Positions 50,016 through 58,163 of a stretch of 64,000 nucleotides of DNA are shown here, one piece after another (positions within the stretch are counted from its first letter, which is position 1; every line of letters starts with the position of its first letter). A model generated the notes under the pieces. It was not told the DNA's origin and searched no databases. It saw nothing but the letters and a program-made list of their open reading frames with translations. The DNA is from Nocardia nova. GTDB taxonomy: Bacteria; Actinomycetota; Actinomycetes; Mycobacteriales; Mycobacteriaceae. A program made the position numbers and the translations under genes. The stretch lies in the NCBI RefSeq assembly GCF_002933465.1, contig NZ_PSZE01000013.1, forward strand, positions 1-64,000. The letters run 5' to 3'.

Positions 50016-51164
50016 TCAGCGCGACAGAATCGTGACCGCGGCCGTCCCCGGGGAACCGTAAAGCTGCGCGTAGCCGACCCGCGCCCCCTCCACCTGCCGG
50101 CCGGTCGCCCGCCCGCGCAGCTGGTTGACCAGCTCGAACACCTGCCGCAGGCCGGAGGCGCCGACCGGTTCACCATTGGCGAGCAGTCCGCCGTCGGTAT
50201 TGATCGGCAGCCGCCCGGTGATCTCGGTCTCCCCGTCGGCGAGCAGCTTCTCCTGATCGCCGTCGGCGCAGAAGCCGTTCTCGGCCATGTGGATGACCTC
50301 CGAGCCCGCGTCGGTGTCCTGCAACTGGATGACGTCGACATCCTCGGGGCCGATGCCGGCCTCTTCGTAGGCGGCCCGGGATGCGAACACGGTCGGACTC
50401 GGCGCGGTCTCGATCTTCAGCGACGGCGTCAGCACCTCGATCGAGCCCTCCCGGCGGGAGAACAGCTGGGAGGCCCGCAGATAGATGGGCGTATCGGTGT
50501 ATTTGTGTGCCTGGTCCGCGCGGCACAGGACCGCGGCCGCCGCCCCTTCGTCCGGATTGCAGTACATGTATTGGCGCAGCGGATAATTGAGCACCTGCGA
50601 GGCCAGCACTTCCGCCTCGGTGACGGGCTTGCGCCGCCACGCGGTCGGGTTGGCCGCCCCGTTGCGGAACGCCTTCGCCGACACCCGCGCGAGCGTCTCG
50701 TGCGAGATCCCGTGGTCGTGCATGTAGCGGTTGATCTTCATCCCGAAGAAGTGAGTGGTGAGGAACAGGCCGATCTCGCCGTACCAGTCCGGGAGCCCGA
50801 CCACCGACGGGTGGTCGGAGAACGCGCCGCGCGGATGCTTGTCCAGGCCCACCGCCAGCGTCAAGTCGTGATCGCCGACCCGGATCGCGTTGGCCGCCAT
50901 GGCAAGTGAAGTCCCGCCGGTCGCGCATCCGGTGAACACCGCGCGCGTGGGTATGCCCGTGGGACCGAGCAGAGAGACGACGTTCTCCGGATTCTTCACC
51001 TCCATGCTGCCCGCGTAGAGGGCCTGAACATCCGGCCAGGCCACGCCGGCGTCGGCGAGGGCGTCGATGATGGCATCCTCACCCATTTCCAAGGCGGACT
51101 TGCCCGGATGGCGCCCGAACGGGTGCAGACCCACCCCGATGATCGCGACCTCACTGCTCGCCAC
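50016..51164 (-). CDS. SCP2-thiolase-like protein with altered active site
   Basis: 382 aa, thiolase-fold lipid-transfer family: VAIIGVGLHPFGRHPGKSAL, MKINRYMHDHGISHETLARV, YMYCNPDEGAAAAVLC. The nucleophile Cys80 is kept (FTGCATGGTS), but the His-Asp-Cys-Phe block is QLQDTDAGS and the distal GHP motif is NTDGGLLANGEPVGASG, with Glu replacing His. It cannot use the standard thiolase mechanism unless other residues substitute. It overlaps the DUF35 gene by 14 bases, so the two products probably form a complex. Confidence 0.82.
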   Translation of the reverse strand: MASSEVAIIGVGLHPFGRHPGKSALEMGEDAIIDALADAGVAWPDVQALYAGSMEVKNPENVVSLLGPTGIPTRAVFTGCATGGTSLAMAANAIRVGDHDLTLAVGLDKHPRGAFSDHPSVVGLPDWYGEIGLFLTTHFFGMKINRYMHDHGISHETLARVSAKAFRNGAANPTAWRRKPVTEAEVLASQVLNYPLRQYMYCNPDEGAAAAVLCRADQAHKYTDTPIYLRASQLFSRREGSIEVLTPSLKIETAPSPTVFASRAAYEEAGIGPEDVDVIQLQDTDAGSEVIHMAENGFCADGDQEKLLADGETEITGRLPINTDGGLLANGEPVGASGLRQVFELVNQLRGRATGRQVEGARVGYAQLYGSPGTAAVTILSR

Positions 51165-51600
51165 GGCCGTCCTCCTTCTCGTCGACCGGAGCGAAGGCGA
51201 ACATCAACGTCTGCACGCCTTCCTTGTTCTTGCCGAAGGGTACGATCCGCAATTCCATCTGCTGACCGATCCGCAGCTTTTCCGGGTCGGGCTCGGTCAG
51301 CCGCGCCTCCACCCGCAGTGCGCCGGGGAGTTCGATGTATCCGACTGCGAACGGTTCGAAGGTTTCGGCGTCGCCCGCGTAAGGCGGAATCGGCGGGCAG
51401 AACCGCTGCGTGGTGAACGTCCACAGCGTGCCCCGCCGGGGCAGCTCCACTGGCTCGAGCTTCTCCCGGCGGCCGCTGACGAGGCGGTGCTCACGGTAGG
51501 GGAAGACGATGCTGCCGTCGGAGGCCTTCCCGCCGATCAGGGCGGGATTGTCCGCGGGCCAAGTAAACAACCCCTCGGCCAGGGGCACTGATTGGGTCAT
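51151..51600 (-). CDS. DUF35-type OB-fold protein without zinc-ribbon cysteines
   Basis: 149 aa. N-terminus LAEGLFTWPADNPALIGGKA as in DUF35 proteins, then SDGSIVFPYREHRLVSGRRE where the zinc ribbon normally is, with no Cys, and an OB fold (GTLWTFTTQRFCPPIPPYAG, PFAVGYIELPGALRVEARLT). Partner of the following thiolase-like protein. GGAAGGA supports the ATG at 51600. First gene of a three-gene operon behind two TTGACG-type operators. Confidence 0.8.
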   Translation of the reverse strand: MTQSVPLAEGLFTWPADNPALIGGKASDGSIVFPYREHRLVSGRREKLEPVELPRRGTLWTFTTQRFCPPIPPYAGDAETFEPFAVGYIELPGALRVEARLTEPDPEKLRIGQQMELRIVPFGKNKEGVQTLMFAFAPVDEKEDGRGEQ

Positions 51601-51759
51601 GCGCGATTCCTTCCTGGAAGTGTCGCCAAGCACGGGAGGCGTGTGACGCTGCATAGGCGGGCCGATATGGGGACTCCCGGTCGATGGCACCGAAGAGTGC
51701 GGATCCCCCGCTCGAAGCAGGTGAGCTGGGGAAATCATACGGCTCACGAAGAGTTCTTG

Positions 51760-51775
51760 TCAACGAAAGCGTCAA
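51760..51775. promoter_or_regulatory. TTGACG-type operator (TCAACG-AAAG-CGTCAA)
   Basis: 10 of 12 arm positions match; the spacer AAAG and flanks are the same as at 25946-25961. 160 bases upstream of the DUF35 gene that heads the thiolase-like/ligase operon. Confidence 0.55.
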
Positions 51776-51883
51776 GTCTGGTAGCGCCGGATAGCAGGCC
51801 ATTAAAACCTTACAATTACGTCGTAATATAGGTCCCGATCCCGCGTCGATCAACGGAATCCGAGCCCTCGAATCCGTCGCTAA

Positions 51884-51899
51884 TTGATATAAGCGTCAT
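51884..51899. promoter_or_regulatory. TTGACG-type operator (TTGATA-TAAG-CGTCAT)
   Basis: 9 of 12 arm positions match the consensus; 124 bases from the site at 51760. Two sites in one promoter region, as at 22601/22701. Confidence 0.45.
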
Positions 51900-51924
51900 A
51901 TTTGTGGCTCGGAGCGAGAGCAGC

Positions 51925-52980
51925 TCAGACGGCGATCGTCGAACCGACCGATGTGACCGCGGCGGTGATACCGCGCTCCCGAGCCATTGCCGCGCCGAGC
52001 CGCAGGTTCAGCGTCATCTCGTCGCCGAATTCGCCGCGCCAGCCCTGCAGGCGGCGAGAGAGCAGTTGCAAGGAGTACTCCCTCGTCATCCCGATCGCGC
52101 CGTGTGCCTGATGTGCGGCCCGGACCGCGAGGCCCGCGTTCCGGTTGGCCAGCGATTTCGCGGCGACGATCTCGAACGACGCCGGGCCGCGCAGTGCGGC
52201 GACCCCGGCGCGATCGACCGAGAGCGTGGTCAGTGCCGATGCCTGCGCCAGCTCCACGATATGAGTCTGGACGGACTGGAACGCGCCGATCGGCCGGCCG
52301 AACTGCACCCGCTGTTCGACGTATCGTCTGGTGAGATCGAAGGCCGCGGTGATCGCGCCCGCCATCTGCGCCGAGCGCAGCAGTGCGCCGCGAAGCAGCA
52401 GGAAGTCAGCGGTGGCGTCGCTGTCCCAGCTCTGCACCTCGACCTGCGCGGCCGATATCCGATCCTTCGGCATACCGGCCAGGTCGGTGCCCGCTTCGAT
52501 GTCGAGATCGGCCGCATTCACCGAGACGACCCGCGAGGACCCGCTGCCGTCCTCGATGATCGCGACCACACGGGTGGCGCCCCGAGCCCACGCCACGCCC
52601 GCAGCGGTGCCGGACAGGCGATCACCGTCCAGATGCAGGTGGCTCGAATCCGCGACCACGGTCATCGGACCGGGCTCCACCCGGGCACCGGCGGAGGTGA
52701 GCAGCCAGGCCGCCAGGCTGGTCTCGACCAGCGGCAGCGGCACCGCATGCTCTCCGGCGCCGTGCGCCACCGCCAGCAGATCCGGCAGCGAGCCGCCGGA
52801 ACCGCCGAGATCTTCTTCGATCCCGATGAGCGGAAGTCCGAGTTGTTCCACCGAGGACCACAGATCGGGTGAGAAACCCGCGTTCTCCACGGTTGTCACC
52901 ACATCCGGGGTGAATGTCTGCGAGAAGAATTCCGCGACGAGCCGGACCAGATCCGGATCGCGCCGGACGACACCACTCAT
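51925..52980 (-). CDS. Acyl-CoA dehydrogenase, short subunit type (heteromeric FadE-like)
   Basis: 351 aa. N-terminal helical domain (GLPLIGIEEDLGGSGGSLPD), middle beta domain, and C-terminal helices with LTRRYVEQRVQFGRPIGAFQ and AHQAHGAIGMTREYSLQLLS. The flavin motif SEPxxGSD and the C-terminal GGTxEI motif are missing. That is the pattern of the non-catalytic subunit in alpha2beta2 dehydrogenases such as ChsE1-ChsE2 of steroid catabolism. The partner is the next gene upstream, which overlaps by 4 bases. Confidence 0.87.
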   Translation of the reverse strand: MSGVVRRDPDLVRLVAEFFSQTFTPDVVTTVENAGFSPDLWSSVEQLGLPLIGIEEDLGGSGGSLPDLLAVAHGAGEHAVPLPLVETSLAAWLLTSAGARVEPGPMTVVADSSHLHLDGDRLSGTAAGVAWARGATRVVAIIEDGSGSSRVVSVNAADLDIEAGTDLAGMPKDRISAAQVEVQSWDSDATADFLLLRGALLRSAQMAGAITAAFDLTRRYVEQRVQFGRPIGAFQSVQTHIVELAQASALTTLSVDRAGVAALRGPASFEIVAAKSLANRNAGLAVRAAHQAHGAIGMTREYSLQLLSRRLQGWRGEFGDEMTLNLRLGAAMARERGITAAVTSVGSTIAV

Positions 52981-54122
52981 AACCGGATCAACCCCTTCGA
53001 GATAATATTGCGCAGGATTTCGGTCGTGCCGCCGCGGATGGTCCACGAGGGTCCGGTGAGAATCGCCCTGGCGAGCAGCGACTCGTAGGGGTCCGAGGAG
53101 GACAATTCGGGTGTCCTGCCGAAATGGCGGGTAACGATCTCGATGGATTCCTGTTCGAACCGGGTCGCCATTTCCTTGGCCAGTGCCGCCTCGATCGTGG
53201 GCGAACGACCTTCGTCCACGGCTCTGGCTATCGACAGCGACACACCGTGGAATGCCCAGGCCCGCGCGGCGATCGACCCCAAATCGCTCTGCGCCCAGCG
53301 CGGATCCGTGCTGCTCAGGTGGGCTGCCCAATGCTCGAGGACCGGCATCAGCGACATCCAGCGGTCCACTCCCCCTCGTTCGAGGACGAGCTCCGCCTTG
53401 TTCTGGCCCCAGCCCGCGCCGATGTCTCCCAGCCGCATGGTGTCGGGCACGAAGACGTCCTCGAACGACACCTCGCAGAAATGCCGGGTCCCGTCGATGA
53501 ACGGGATCTGCGATACCCGCAGCCCCTCGCTCGCACGATCCACGATGAACTGGGTGAGGCCCCCGTACCGTTCGTCGGAGGTGCGGAACAGCCCGAGAAT
53601 ATGGGTCGCCTCCAGCGCACCGGAAGTCCATATCTTGGTTCCGTTGATCAGCCAGCCGTCATCGACCCGGACCGCCCTGGTACGCACCGACGCGAGATCC
53701 GAACCCGATTCGGGTTCGCTCATGCCGATGGCGAACGACAATTCTCCATTGGCAATCCGCGGGAGAAAGAATTCCTTCTGTTCGTGCGTGCCGTTGGCCG
53801 CGATATTCGGCCCGGATTGGCGATCGGCAACCCAGTGCCAGCCCACCGGCGCCCCGACCGCGAGCAGTTCCTCGACGACGATCAGGCGCTCCACCGCCGT
53901 GCGCCCGCCGCCGCCGTACTCCTTGGGCAGTGCCATTCCGAGCCAGCCGCGCTTGCCGAGGTCGCGGGAGAATTCCGCGTCGATATCCGCGGCGAATCCG
54001 AGGCCGATGTCATAGGTTCCCGCGGGCAGCCGCTCGGCGAGGAATTCGCGTACTTCCTCCCGCAGTCGTTGTTCGCCGGCCGTCAGTTCCGCGGCTTCGA
54101 GCCGCTGCAGATCCGCGGCCAT
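52977..54122 (-). CDS. Acyl-CoA dehydrogenase, catalytic-type subunit (heteromeric FadE-like)
   Basis: 381 aa. Flavin-binding signature FAIGMSEPESGSDLASVRTR, KIWTSGALEATHILGLFR, and C-terminal WTIRGGTTEILRNIISKGLI. Pairs with the shorter dehydrogenase downstream. Expected reaction: FAD-dependent alpha,beta-desaturation of an acyl-CoA with a bulky ring or side chain, electrons going to ETF. The ATG at 54122 overlaps the SDR stop by one base-step (ATGA), so SDR and both dehydrogenase subunits are one translational unit. Confidence 0.88.
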   Translation of the reverse strand: MAADLQRLEAAELTAGEQRLREEVREFLAERLPAGTYDIGLGFAADIDAEFSRDLGKRGWLGMALPKEYGGGGRTAVERLIVVEELLAVGAPVGWHWVADRQSGPNIAANGTHEQKEFFLPRIANGELSFAIGMSEPESGSDLASVRTRAVRVDDGWLINGTKIWTSGALEATHILGLFRTSDERYGGLTQFIVDRASEGLRVSQIPFIDGTRHFCEVSFEDVFVPDTMRLGDIGAGWGQNKAELVLERGGVDRWMSLMPVLEHWAAHLSSTDPRWAQSDLGSIAARAWAFHGVSLSIARAVDEGRSPTIEAALAKEMATRFEQESIEIVTRHFGRTPELSSSDPYESLLARAILTGPSWTIRGGTTEILRNIISKGLIRL

Positions 54123-54883
54123 CAACGCACCATGACCAGTCCGCCATCCACCGGAAGCACCTGTCCGGTGATGTAGTTCGCGTCCTCGGAGGCTAGGAAG
54201 GCGTAGGCGCCGGCGATCTCCTCCGGCTGCGCCCACCGCTGCAGCGGGATCTTTTCGAGGTAGGCCTCCTTGAAGCGCGGGTCCGTACGCACGGTCTCGG
54301 TCATCTCGGTGGCGGCCGCGGGCGCCACCGCGTTGACGATGATGTTGTACCGGGCGAGTTCACGCGCGGCCGAGCGGGTCATCCCCAGGAGCGCGGCCTT
54401 GGCGGATCCGTAGTTGATCTGGCCGATCGTCCCGTTGATGCCCGCGGCGGAGGTGGTGAAGATGATGTAGCCCTTGCGCGCCTCCTTCATCGCGGGCACC
54501 ACGGCCTGCAACCAGTAAAAGGCACCGTTGAGGTGGATGTCGAGCACCCGCGACCATTCGTCGTCGGTCATCTTCGTGATCAGAGCGGTGCGCGTGATGC
54601 CCGCATTGCTCACCAGCACATTGGCGGGGCCCAGCTTGGCGGTGACCAGCTCCGCGGCCTGGTCGACGGCGCTGCGGTCGGATACGTCGCAGGCGACGGC
54701 GACGGCTTTGCCGCCCGCCTCGGTGATTTCCCCGGCCACCTTCTCGGCCGTGGCCTGGTTGATGTCGACGACGGCGACCTGGGCTCCTTCGGCGGCGTAC
54801 CGGAGCGCGATCGCCCGGCCGAGGCCCTGGCCGGCCCCGGTCACGATCGCGACGCGGTCGGCGAGCTGTGCAGCGGAAGTCAT
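54122..54883 (-). CDS. SDR-family 3-oxoacyl/3-hydroxyacyl oxidoreductase (FabG-like)
   Basis: 253 aa. NAD(P) site AIVTGAGQGLGRAIALRYAA, NAG motif VLVSNAGITRTALI, catalytic Ser in FTTSAAGINGTIGQ, Tyr-x3-Lys in INYGSAKAALLG, and the C-terminal ANYITGQVLPVDGGLVMVR. Likely oxidises a 3-hydroxyacyl-CoA in the same spiral as the paired dehydrogenases. Start at 54883 because AAGGAG is 6 bases upstream; the ATG at 54889 abuts that site. First gene of its operon, with a near-palindromic promoter element at 54953-54968. Confidence 0.9.
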   Translation of the reverse strand: MTSAAQLADRVAIVTGAGQGLGRAIALRYAAEGAQVAVVDINQATAEKVAGEITEAGGKAVAVACDVSDRSAVDQAAELVTAKLGPANVLVSNAGITRTALITKMTDDEWSRVLDIHLNGAFYWLQAVVPAMKEARKGYIIFTTSAAGINGTIGQINYGSAKAALLGMTRSAARELARYNIIVNAVAPAAATEMTETVRTDPRFKEAYLEKIPLQRWAQPEEIAGAYAFLASEDANYITGQVLPVDGGLVMVR

Positions 54884-54952
54884 GTACATCTCCTTGAACG
54901 GATGTTCCACGGTGAGTTGACCGGGGGCGGACGAACGTGGATCCTATAGTTA

Positions 54953-54968
54953 AATTAGTACGCTAATT
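54953..54968. promoter_or_regulatory. Inverted repeat AATTAG-TACG-CTAATT
   Basis: Perfect 6-4-6 palindromic repeat in the divergent promoter between the SDR/dehydrogenase operon and the SnoaL-like gene, itself framed by outer arms ATAGT (54946-54950) and ACTAT (54977-54981). Preceded by TATAGTTAA, as seen at 42147 and near 63845. Confidence 0.5.
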
Positions 54969-55049
54969 ACACTCATACTATGTCATCTTCGCGCTGTCGG
55001 AACAAGTGGTCCGCGGGCGCGAGCAGCACGACGGGAGGGTTCATCGGAT

Positions 55050-55472
55050 ATGAACGACACGACGGCCGAAGACGAACGCACCGCGACGATTACGACACTT
55101 CTCGCGCGGTTCAGTTCCGGAGGGTTCGATGAAGCGATGGACCTGTTCTCCGAAGACGTGGAGATGCGGCTGCCATTCCAAGATACGAGCACCGGATTCT
55201 GGTCCGAGGTCGACGGCAAAAAGGGCCTGATGCAGCTCTTCGCCAGTATTCCGAGATTGTTCGACACGCATCCGCTTTATCTCGACAGCGTCGTGCGATC
55301 CACCGATTCCCGCACTCTCGTCGCTCGATACCATGGTGATTTCACGGTCCGCAAAACCGGAAAGCCGTACCGGAACACCTATATTGCGGTCTTCGAGTTC
55401 GCCGACGACAAGATCCGCTCCTGGACCGAATTCCACAATCCGCAGATACTCGCCGAGGCATTGCGTCCATAG
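55050..55472 (+). CDS. SnoaL-like/NTF2-fold protein
   Basis: 140 aa. NTF2 fold of the ketosteroid-isomerase/SnoaL kind: LLARFSSGGFDEAMDLFSED, VEMRLPFQDTSTGFWSEVDG, FTVRKTGKPYRNTYIAVFEF, DDKIRSWTEFHNPQILAEAL. The final HNPQ stretch is common in this group. Function unknown; isomerase or dehydratase is possible. Divergent from the SDR/acyl-CoA dehydrogenase operon, and ended by a strong hairpin. Confidence 0.78.
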   Translation: MNDTTAEDERTATITTLLARFSSGGFDEAMDLFSEDVEMRLPFQDTSTGFWSEVDGKKGLMQLFASIPRLFDTHPLYLDSVVRSTDSRTLVARYHGDFTVRKTGKPYRNTYIAVFEFADDKIRSWTEFHNPQILAEALRP

Positions 55473-55483
55473 GCCGGGCGGGC

Positions 55484-55514
55484 GGTGTTGCCGCGCGGAA
55501 TACGCGGCAACACC
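55484..55514. terminator. Bidirectional hairpin terminator
   Basis: Perfect 12-bp stem GGTGTTGCCGCG (55484-55495) with its complement (55503-55514) and a 7-base loop, between the convergent SnoaL-like and acyl-CoA dehydrogenase genes. Confidence 0.8.
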
Positions 55515-55531
55515 CGAGCGGGAATTACGGT

Positions 55532-56575
55532 TCAGAAGCCGAATGCGGCGTCGTCCTCCACGCCGTCGAGCACCGCATTTCCGACGACCTCGGTGAGCAG
55601 GCGATGCCCACCCAGCAGCGCGTCGAGCGCGGCTGCCCTGGTCACGTACCTGTGCAGATCGCCCTCCTGCGTCAGCCCCAAGGCACCGAATACCTGAACG
55701 GCGTTGCGCATGAGTTCGGCCTGGGCGCGGCCCGCTCGCACCTTGGCGAGCTTCGCCGCCCACGCGCCTCCGTCGGGCGCCGAGGCGGCATACCCCGCCG
55801 CATCCAGGACCGAGCGGGCGCCGGCGATCGCGACGGCCGCCTCCGCGAGCCGGTGTCGCACCGCCTGGAACGAGCCGATCGGGCGGTTGAATTGGACGCG
55901 GGCCGTGGTGTGCGCGGTGACCAGATCCATGGCCGCATCGCAGATTCCGAGTATCTCGGCCGACAGCGCTCGATGCCCGGCGGCGACGGCCCGCTCCCAA
56001 CTGCGTCCGGCCGGTGCGGGAACCAGATTCCCCAGTGCGAGCCCGGCGATCGCCGTCCAACCGGTGGCCGGATCGAAACCGCCCAGCGGGGCAGCCGAGG
56101 TGCGGATATCGGCCACCGGCACCACGAACAGTTCCGGTGTTCCCTGGGCTCCCACCGTGGGGATCACCACGTCGTCGACGTCGTCGAGTGATCCGAGCAC
56201 GATTCCGTCGATCGGACCGCCGGCCGGCGGCAGATCGAGGGTTCCGCACGGATAGACGACCGCGCGACGCAGGTCGGCGGCGACCACCTCGGGGAGTTCT
56301 GCGAGCACGACGTCATCGAGCGCACGGGAACTGGCCAGCGCGCGCCCGTGCTCGGTGAACAGCAACCTGACGGCCGCGCGCGGATCCTCGGCGAGTACCT
56401 CTGCCCAGCCGAGCTCGGCGAGTAACGGCGCCAGACTCGCTCGCCCGTTCCGCGCCGCGAACATCTCTCGCAGCGATTCGGCGATGACCGTCTGTGTCTC
56501 GGCGTCCAAGCCCATATTTCTTCCCTCGGCCGTATCCGTCGCTGAGCGCGTGGTCGTGATCGATGCGCCACTCAT
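55532..56575 (-). CDS. Acyl-CoA dehydrogenase, short subunit type (heteromeric FadE-like), second pair
   Basis: 347 aa from the ATG at 56575 (overlaps the upstream stop; AAGGAG 8 bases before it); ATG 56515 with GGGAAG is an alternative. C-terminal helices carry TARVQFNRPIGSFQAVRHRL and VQVFGALGLTQEGDLHRYVT; the flavin SEPxxGSD and GGTxEI motifs are missing. This matches the non-catalytic partner in a heteromeric dehydrogenase, with the next gene upstream as catalytic partner. Similar to the gene at 51925-52980 in architecture but divergent in sequence. Confidence 0.86.
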   Translation of the reverse strand: MSGASITTTRSATDTAEGRNMGLDAETQTVIAESLREMFAARNGRASLAPLLAELGWAEVLAEDPRAAVRLLFTEHGRALASSRALDDVVLAELPEVVAADLRRAVVYPCGTLDLPPAGGPIDGIVLGSLDDVDDVVIPTVGAQGTPELFVVPVADIRTSAAPLGGFDPATGWTAIAGLALGNLVPAPAGRSWERAVAAGHRALSAEILGICDAAMDLVTAHTTARVQFNRPIGSFQAVRHRLAEAAVAIAGARSVLDAAGYAASAPDGGAWAAKLAKVRAGRAQAELMRNAVQVFGALGLTQEGDLHRYVTRAAALDALLGGHRLLTEVVGNAVLDGVEDDAAFGF

Positions 56576-57771
56576 GCGCCACGCTCCTTGGGCAGACCGA
56601 GGACACGATCGGCGATGATCCCGCGCTGGACCTCCGCGGAACCGCCCATGATGGTCGAGGCCCTGCTGTACCACCAGTCGGCCCGCCACTGCTGGGCGGC
56701 CGGGGCGTCCCCGAAGAGGAATTCACCCGGCAGCACATCCCGGGCGAGATCGTGCAGTCCGGTCTCCACCGTTGCCAGCAGGATCTTGTCGATACTCGCC
56801 TCGGGCCCCACCGTCTCGCCGGCGGCGAGACGGCGCACCGTATCGGCACTGCGCGCCTTCAGAGCGACTATGTCGCAATAACATTCGCCGAATCGCCGGA
56901 TCGCGCCGTCGGGCAGCCGCCGCCCGAGCAGCGCGGCACGCAGTTCGCGCAGCCGACGCGAGGCCACGGTGGCGCTGAGCCAGGCGTACATGGCCCGCTC
57001 GAACTGCAGCAGATACATCGCCACCGCCCAGCCCTCGCCCTCCTGGCCGAGCAGGCGCGAGGCGGGTACCACAGCGTCGTCGAAGAACACCTCGGCGAGC
57101 TCGTTGTGCCCACTGGCCAGGGCGATGGGCCGGATGGATACTCCCGGGGTGTCGGTATCGACCATGATCATGCTGAGTCCGCGGTGCCTGCTTTCCAGCG
57201 TGCCGGTACGAACCAGGCACACCAGCCGGCGCGCGGTGGCGCCGTGGCTGGTCCAGATCTTCTGGCCGGATACGACGTAATGCTCGCCCGCACGCCGGGC
57301 GCGGCAGCGCAGCCCGGCCAGGTCGCTACCCGCCTCCGGCTCGGAAAAGCCCTGACCCCACCACTCCTCACCGGCCAGATAGGACGGCATGAACTGCGCC
57401 GCCAAGGCCGGAGCGAACCGCAATACCGCCGGCCCCAGCGTCTCGAGCAACTTGTTCTGCTCGGGCACGGCCAGCCCCGCGGCGCTCAGCTCGTCGTACA
57501 TCACCGCGCGGTGACGCTCGTCCCCACCGAAGCCGCCGGCCGCCGCGGGCCAGCCGTAGCGATTCCAGCCGCCGTCGCTGAGCAGCTTCATCAGCGCGGC
57601 GTTATCACTCATCCGGTCTTCGGTGGTCGGATAGTCCACGCCACGCCAGCGATCCAGCGCGGGCTCGGTGGCGATGAAATGCCGCAGGGCCTCCCGGTAG
57701 GCCGCCGGATCTTGTGCCCAGTCCTCGCGTGCCGCGGGGTGAGAAAGCTCCACTCGGGTCGAACCGGTCAT
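56572..57771 (-). CDS. Acyl-CoA dehydrogenase, catalytic-type subunit (heteromeric FadE-like), second pair
   Basis: 399 aa. Flavin motif WGQGFSEPEAGSDLAGLRCR, QKIWTSHGATARRLVCLVRT, FFDDAVVPASRLLGQEGEGW and C-terminal RASTIMGGSAEVQRGIIADR. Catalytic partner of the short subunit downstream. Desaturates an acyl-CoA, passing electrons to ETF. The ATG at 57771 is chosen because protein similarity starts just after it; the frame extends upstream only through the promoter region with the operator at 57950-57965. Confidence 0.88.
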   Translation of the reverse strand: MTGSTRVELSHPAAREDWAQDPAAYREALRHFIATEPALDRWRGVDYPTTEDRMSDNAALMKLLSDGGWNRYGWPAAAGGFGGDERHRAVMYDELSAAGLAVPEQNKLLETLGPAVLRFAPALAAQFMPSYLAGEEWWGQGFSEPEAGSDLAGLRCRARRAGEHYVVSGQKIWTSHGATARRLVCLVRTGTLESRHRGLSMIMVDTDTPGVSIRPIALASGHNELAEVFFDDAVVPASRLLGQEGEGWAVAMYLLQFERAMYAWLSATVASRRLRELRAALLGRRLPDGAIRRFGECYCDIVALKARSADTVRRLAAGETVGPEASIDKILLATVETGLHDLARDVLPGEFLFGDAPAAQQWRADWWYSRASTIMGGSAEVQRGIIADRVLGLPKERGA

Positions 57772-57949
57772 CCGAATCCGCCCTCGATCGACAGCTCGGG
57801 TACGAACGGGTTCTGCATCGACCCCTCCTGGATCCGGCGGCCCCACCGAGAGGCCCGCGCGATGGTGATTGCCGGTCATGCCCACGCCCTCGACCGACCA
57901 GTGGGGACGGGGGCGTCGGTCGTACGTATTCGCCACTGTAGCACTAAAC

Positions 57950-57965
57950 TTGACTCTTTTGTCAA
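57950..57965. promoter_or_regulatory. TTGACG-type operator (TTGACT-CTTT-TGTCAA)
   Basis: 10 of 12 arm positions match; the inner form TTGAC-N6-GTCAA is a perfect inverted repeat. 179 bases upstream of the acyl-CoA dehydrogenase pair. Confidence 0.55.
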
Positions 57966-58073
57966 CAAAGGGCATCTCGAATACAGAAATGCCCTTCTCA
58001 CAGGCCTTTGGGCCGTTACAGTCGAATGATTGCGAGTGGCGCGTCGACCTCACAGCCCGGCTAGCGCCCCGCA

Positions 58074-58089
58074 TTGACGCAAACGTCAT
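58074..58089. promoter_or_regulatory. TTGACG-type operator (TTGACG-CAAA-CGTCAT)
   Basis: 11 of 12 arm positions match the consensus; 75 bases upstream of the VOC/amidohydrolase operon. Confidence 0.6.
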
Positions 58090-58163
58090 AACTGGTTACA
58101 TTCAGTCGATACGTGGTTCCGATATCTGCTCCGGCCCAATCTCCGAAAGCGAGAACCCCTGCT

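Larger units (their letters stand above)
51601..51924. other. Promoter region without a gene
   Basis: 324 bases between the DUF35 start and the acyl-CoA dehydrogenase stop, both on the minus strand. It carries the two TTGACG-type sites (51760-51775, 51884-51899) and AT-rich promoter-like DNA at about 51780-51900; the part next to the DUF35 gene (51601-51720) is GC-rich leader. No coding sequence is supported. Confidence 0.6.
57772..58163. other. Divergent promoter region without a gene
   Basis: 392 bases between the acyl-CoA dehydrogenase pair (-) and the VOC protein gene (+). It holds two TTGACG-type operators (57950-57965 and 58074-58089), one nearer each gene. Frames crossing the region are extensions of the flanking genes without ribosome sites; no extra gene is supported. 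Confidence 0.6.

Noticed and set aside
57772..58089. N-terminal extension of the acyl-CoA dehydrogenase to 58089
   Set aside because: It would read through two operators, and the added residues have no similarity to the family; ATG 57771 begins the normal N-terminus.
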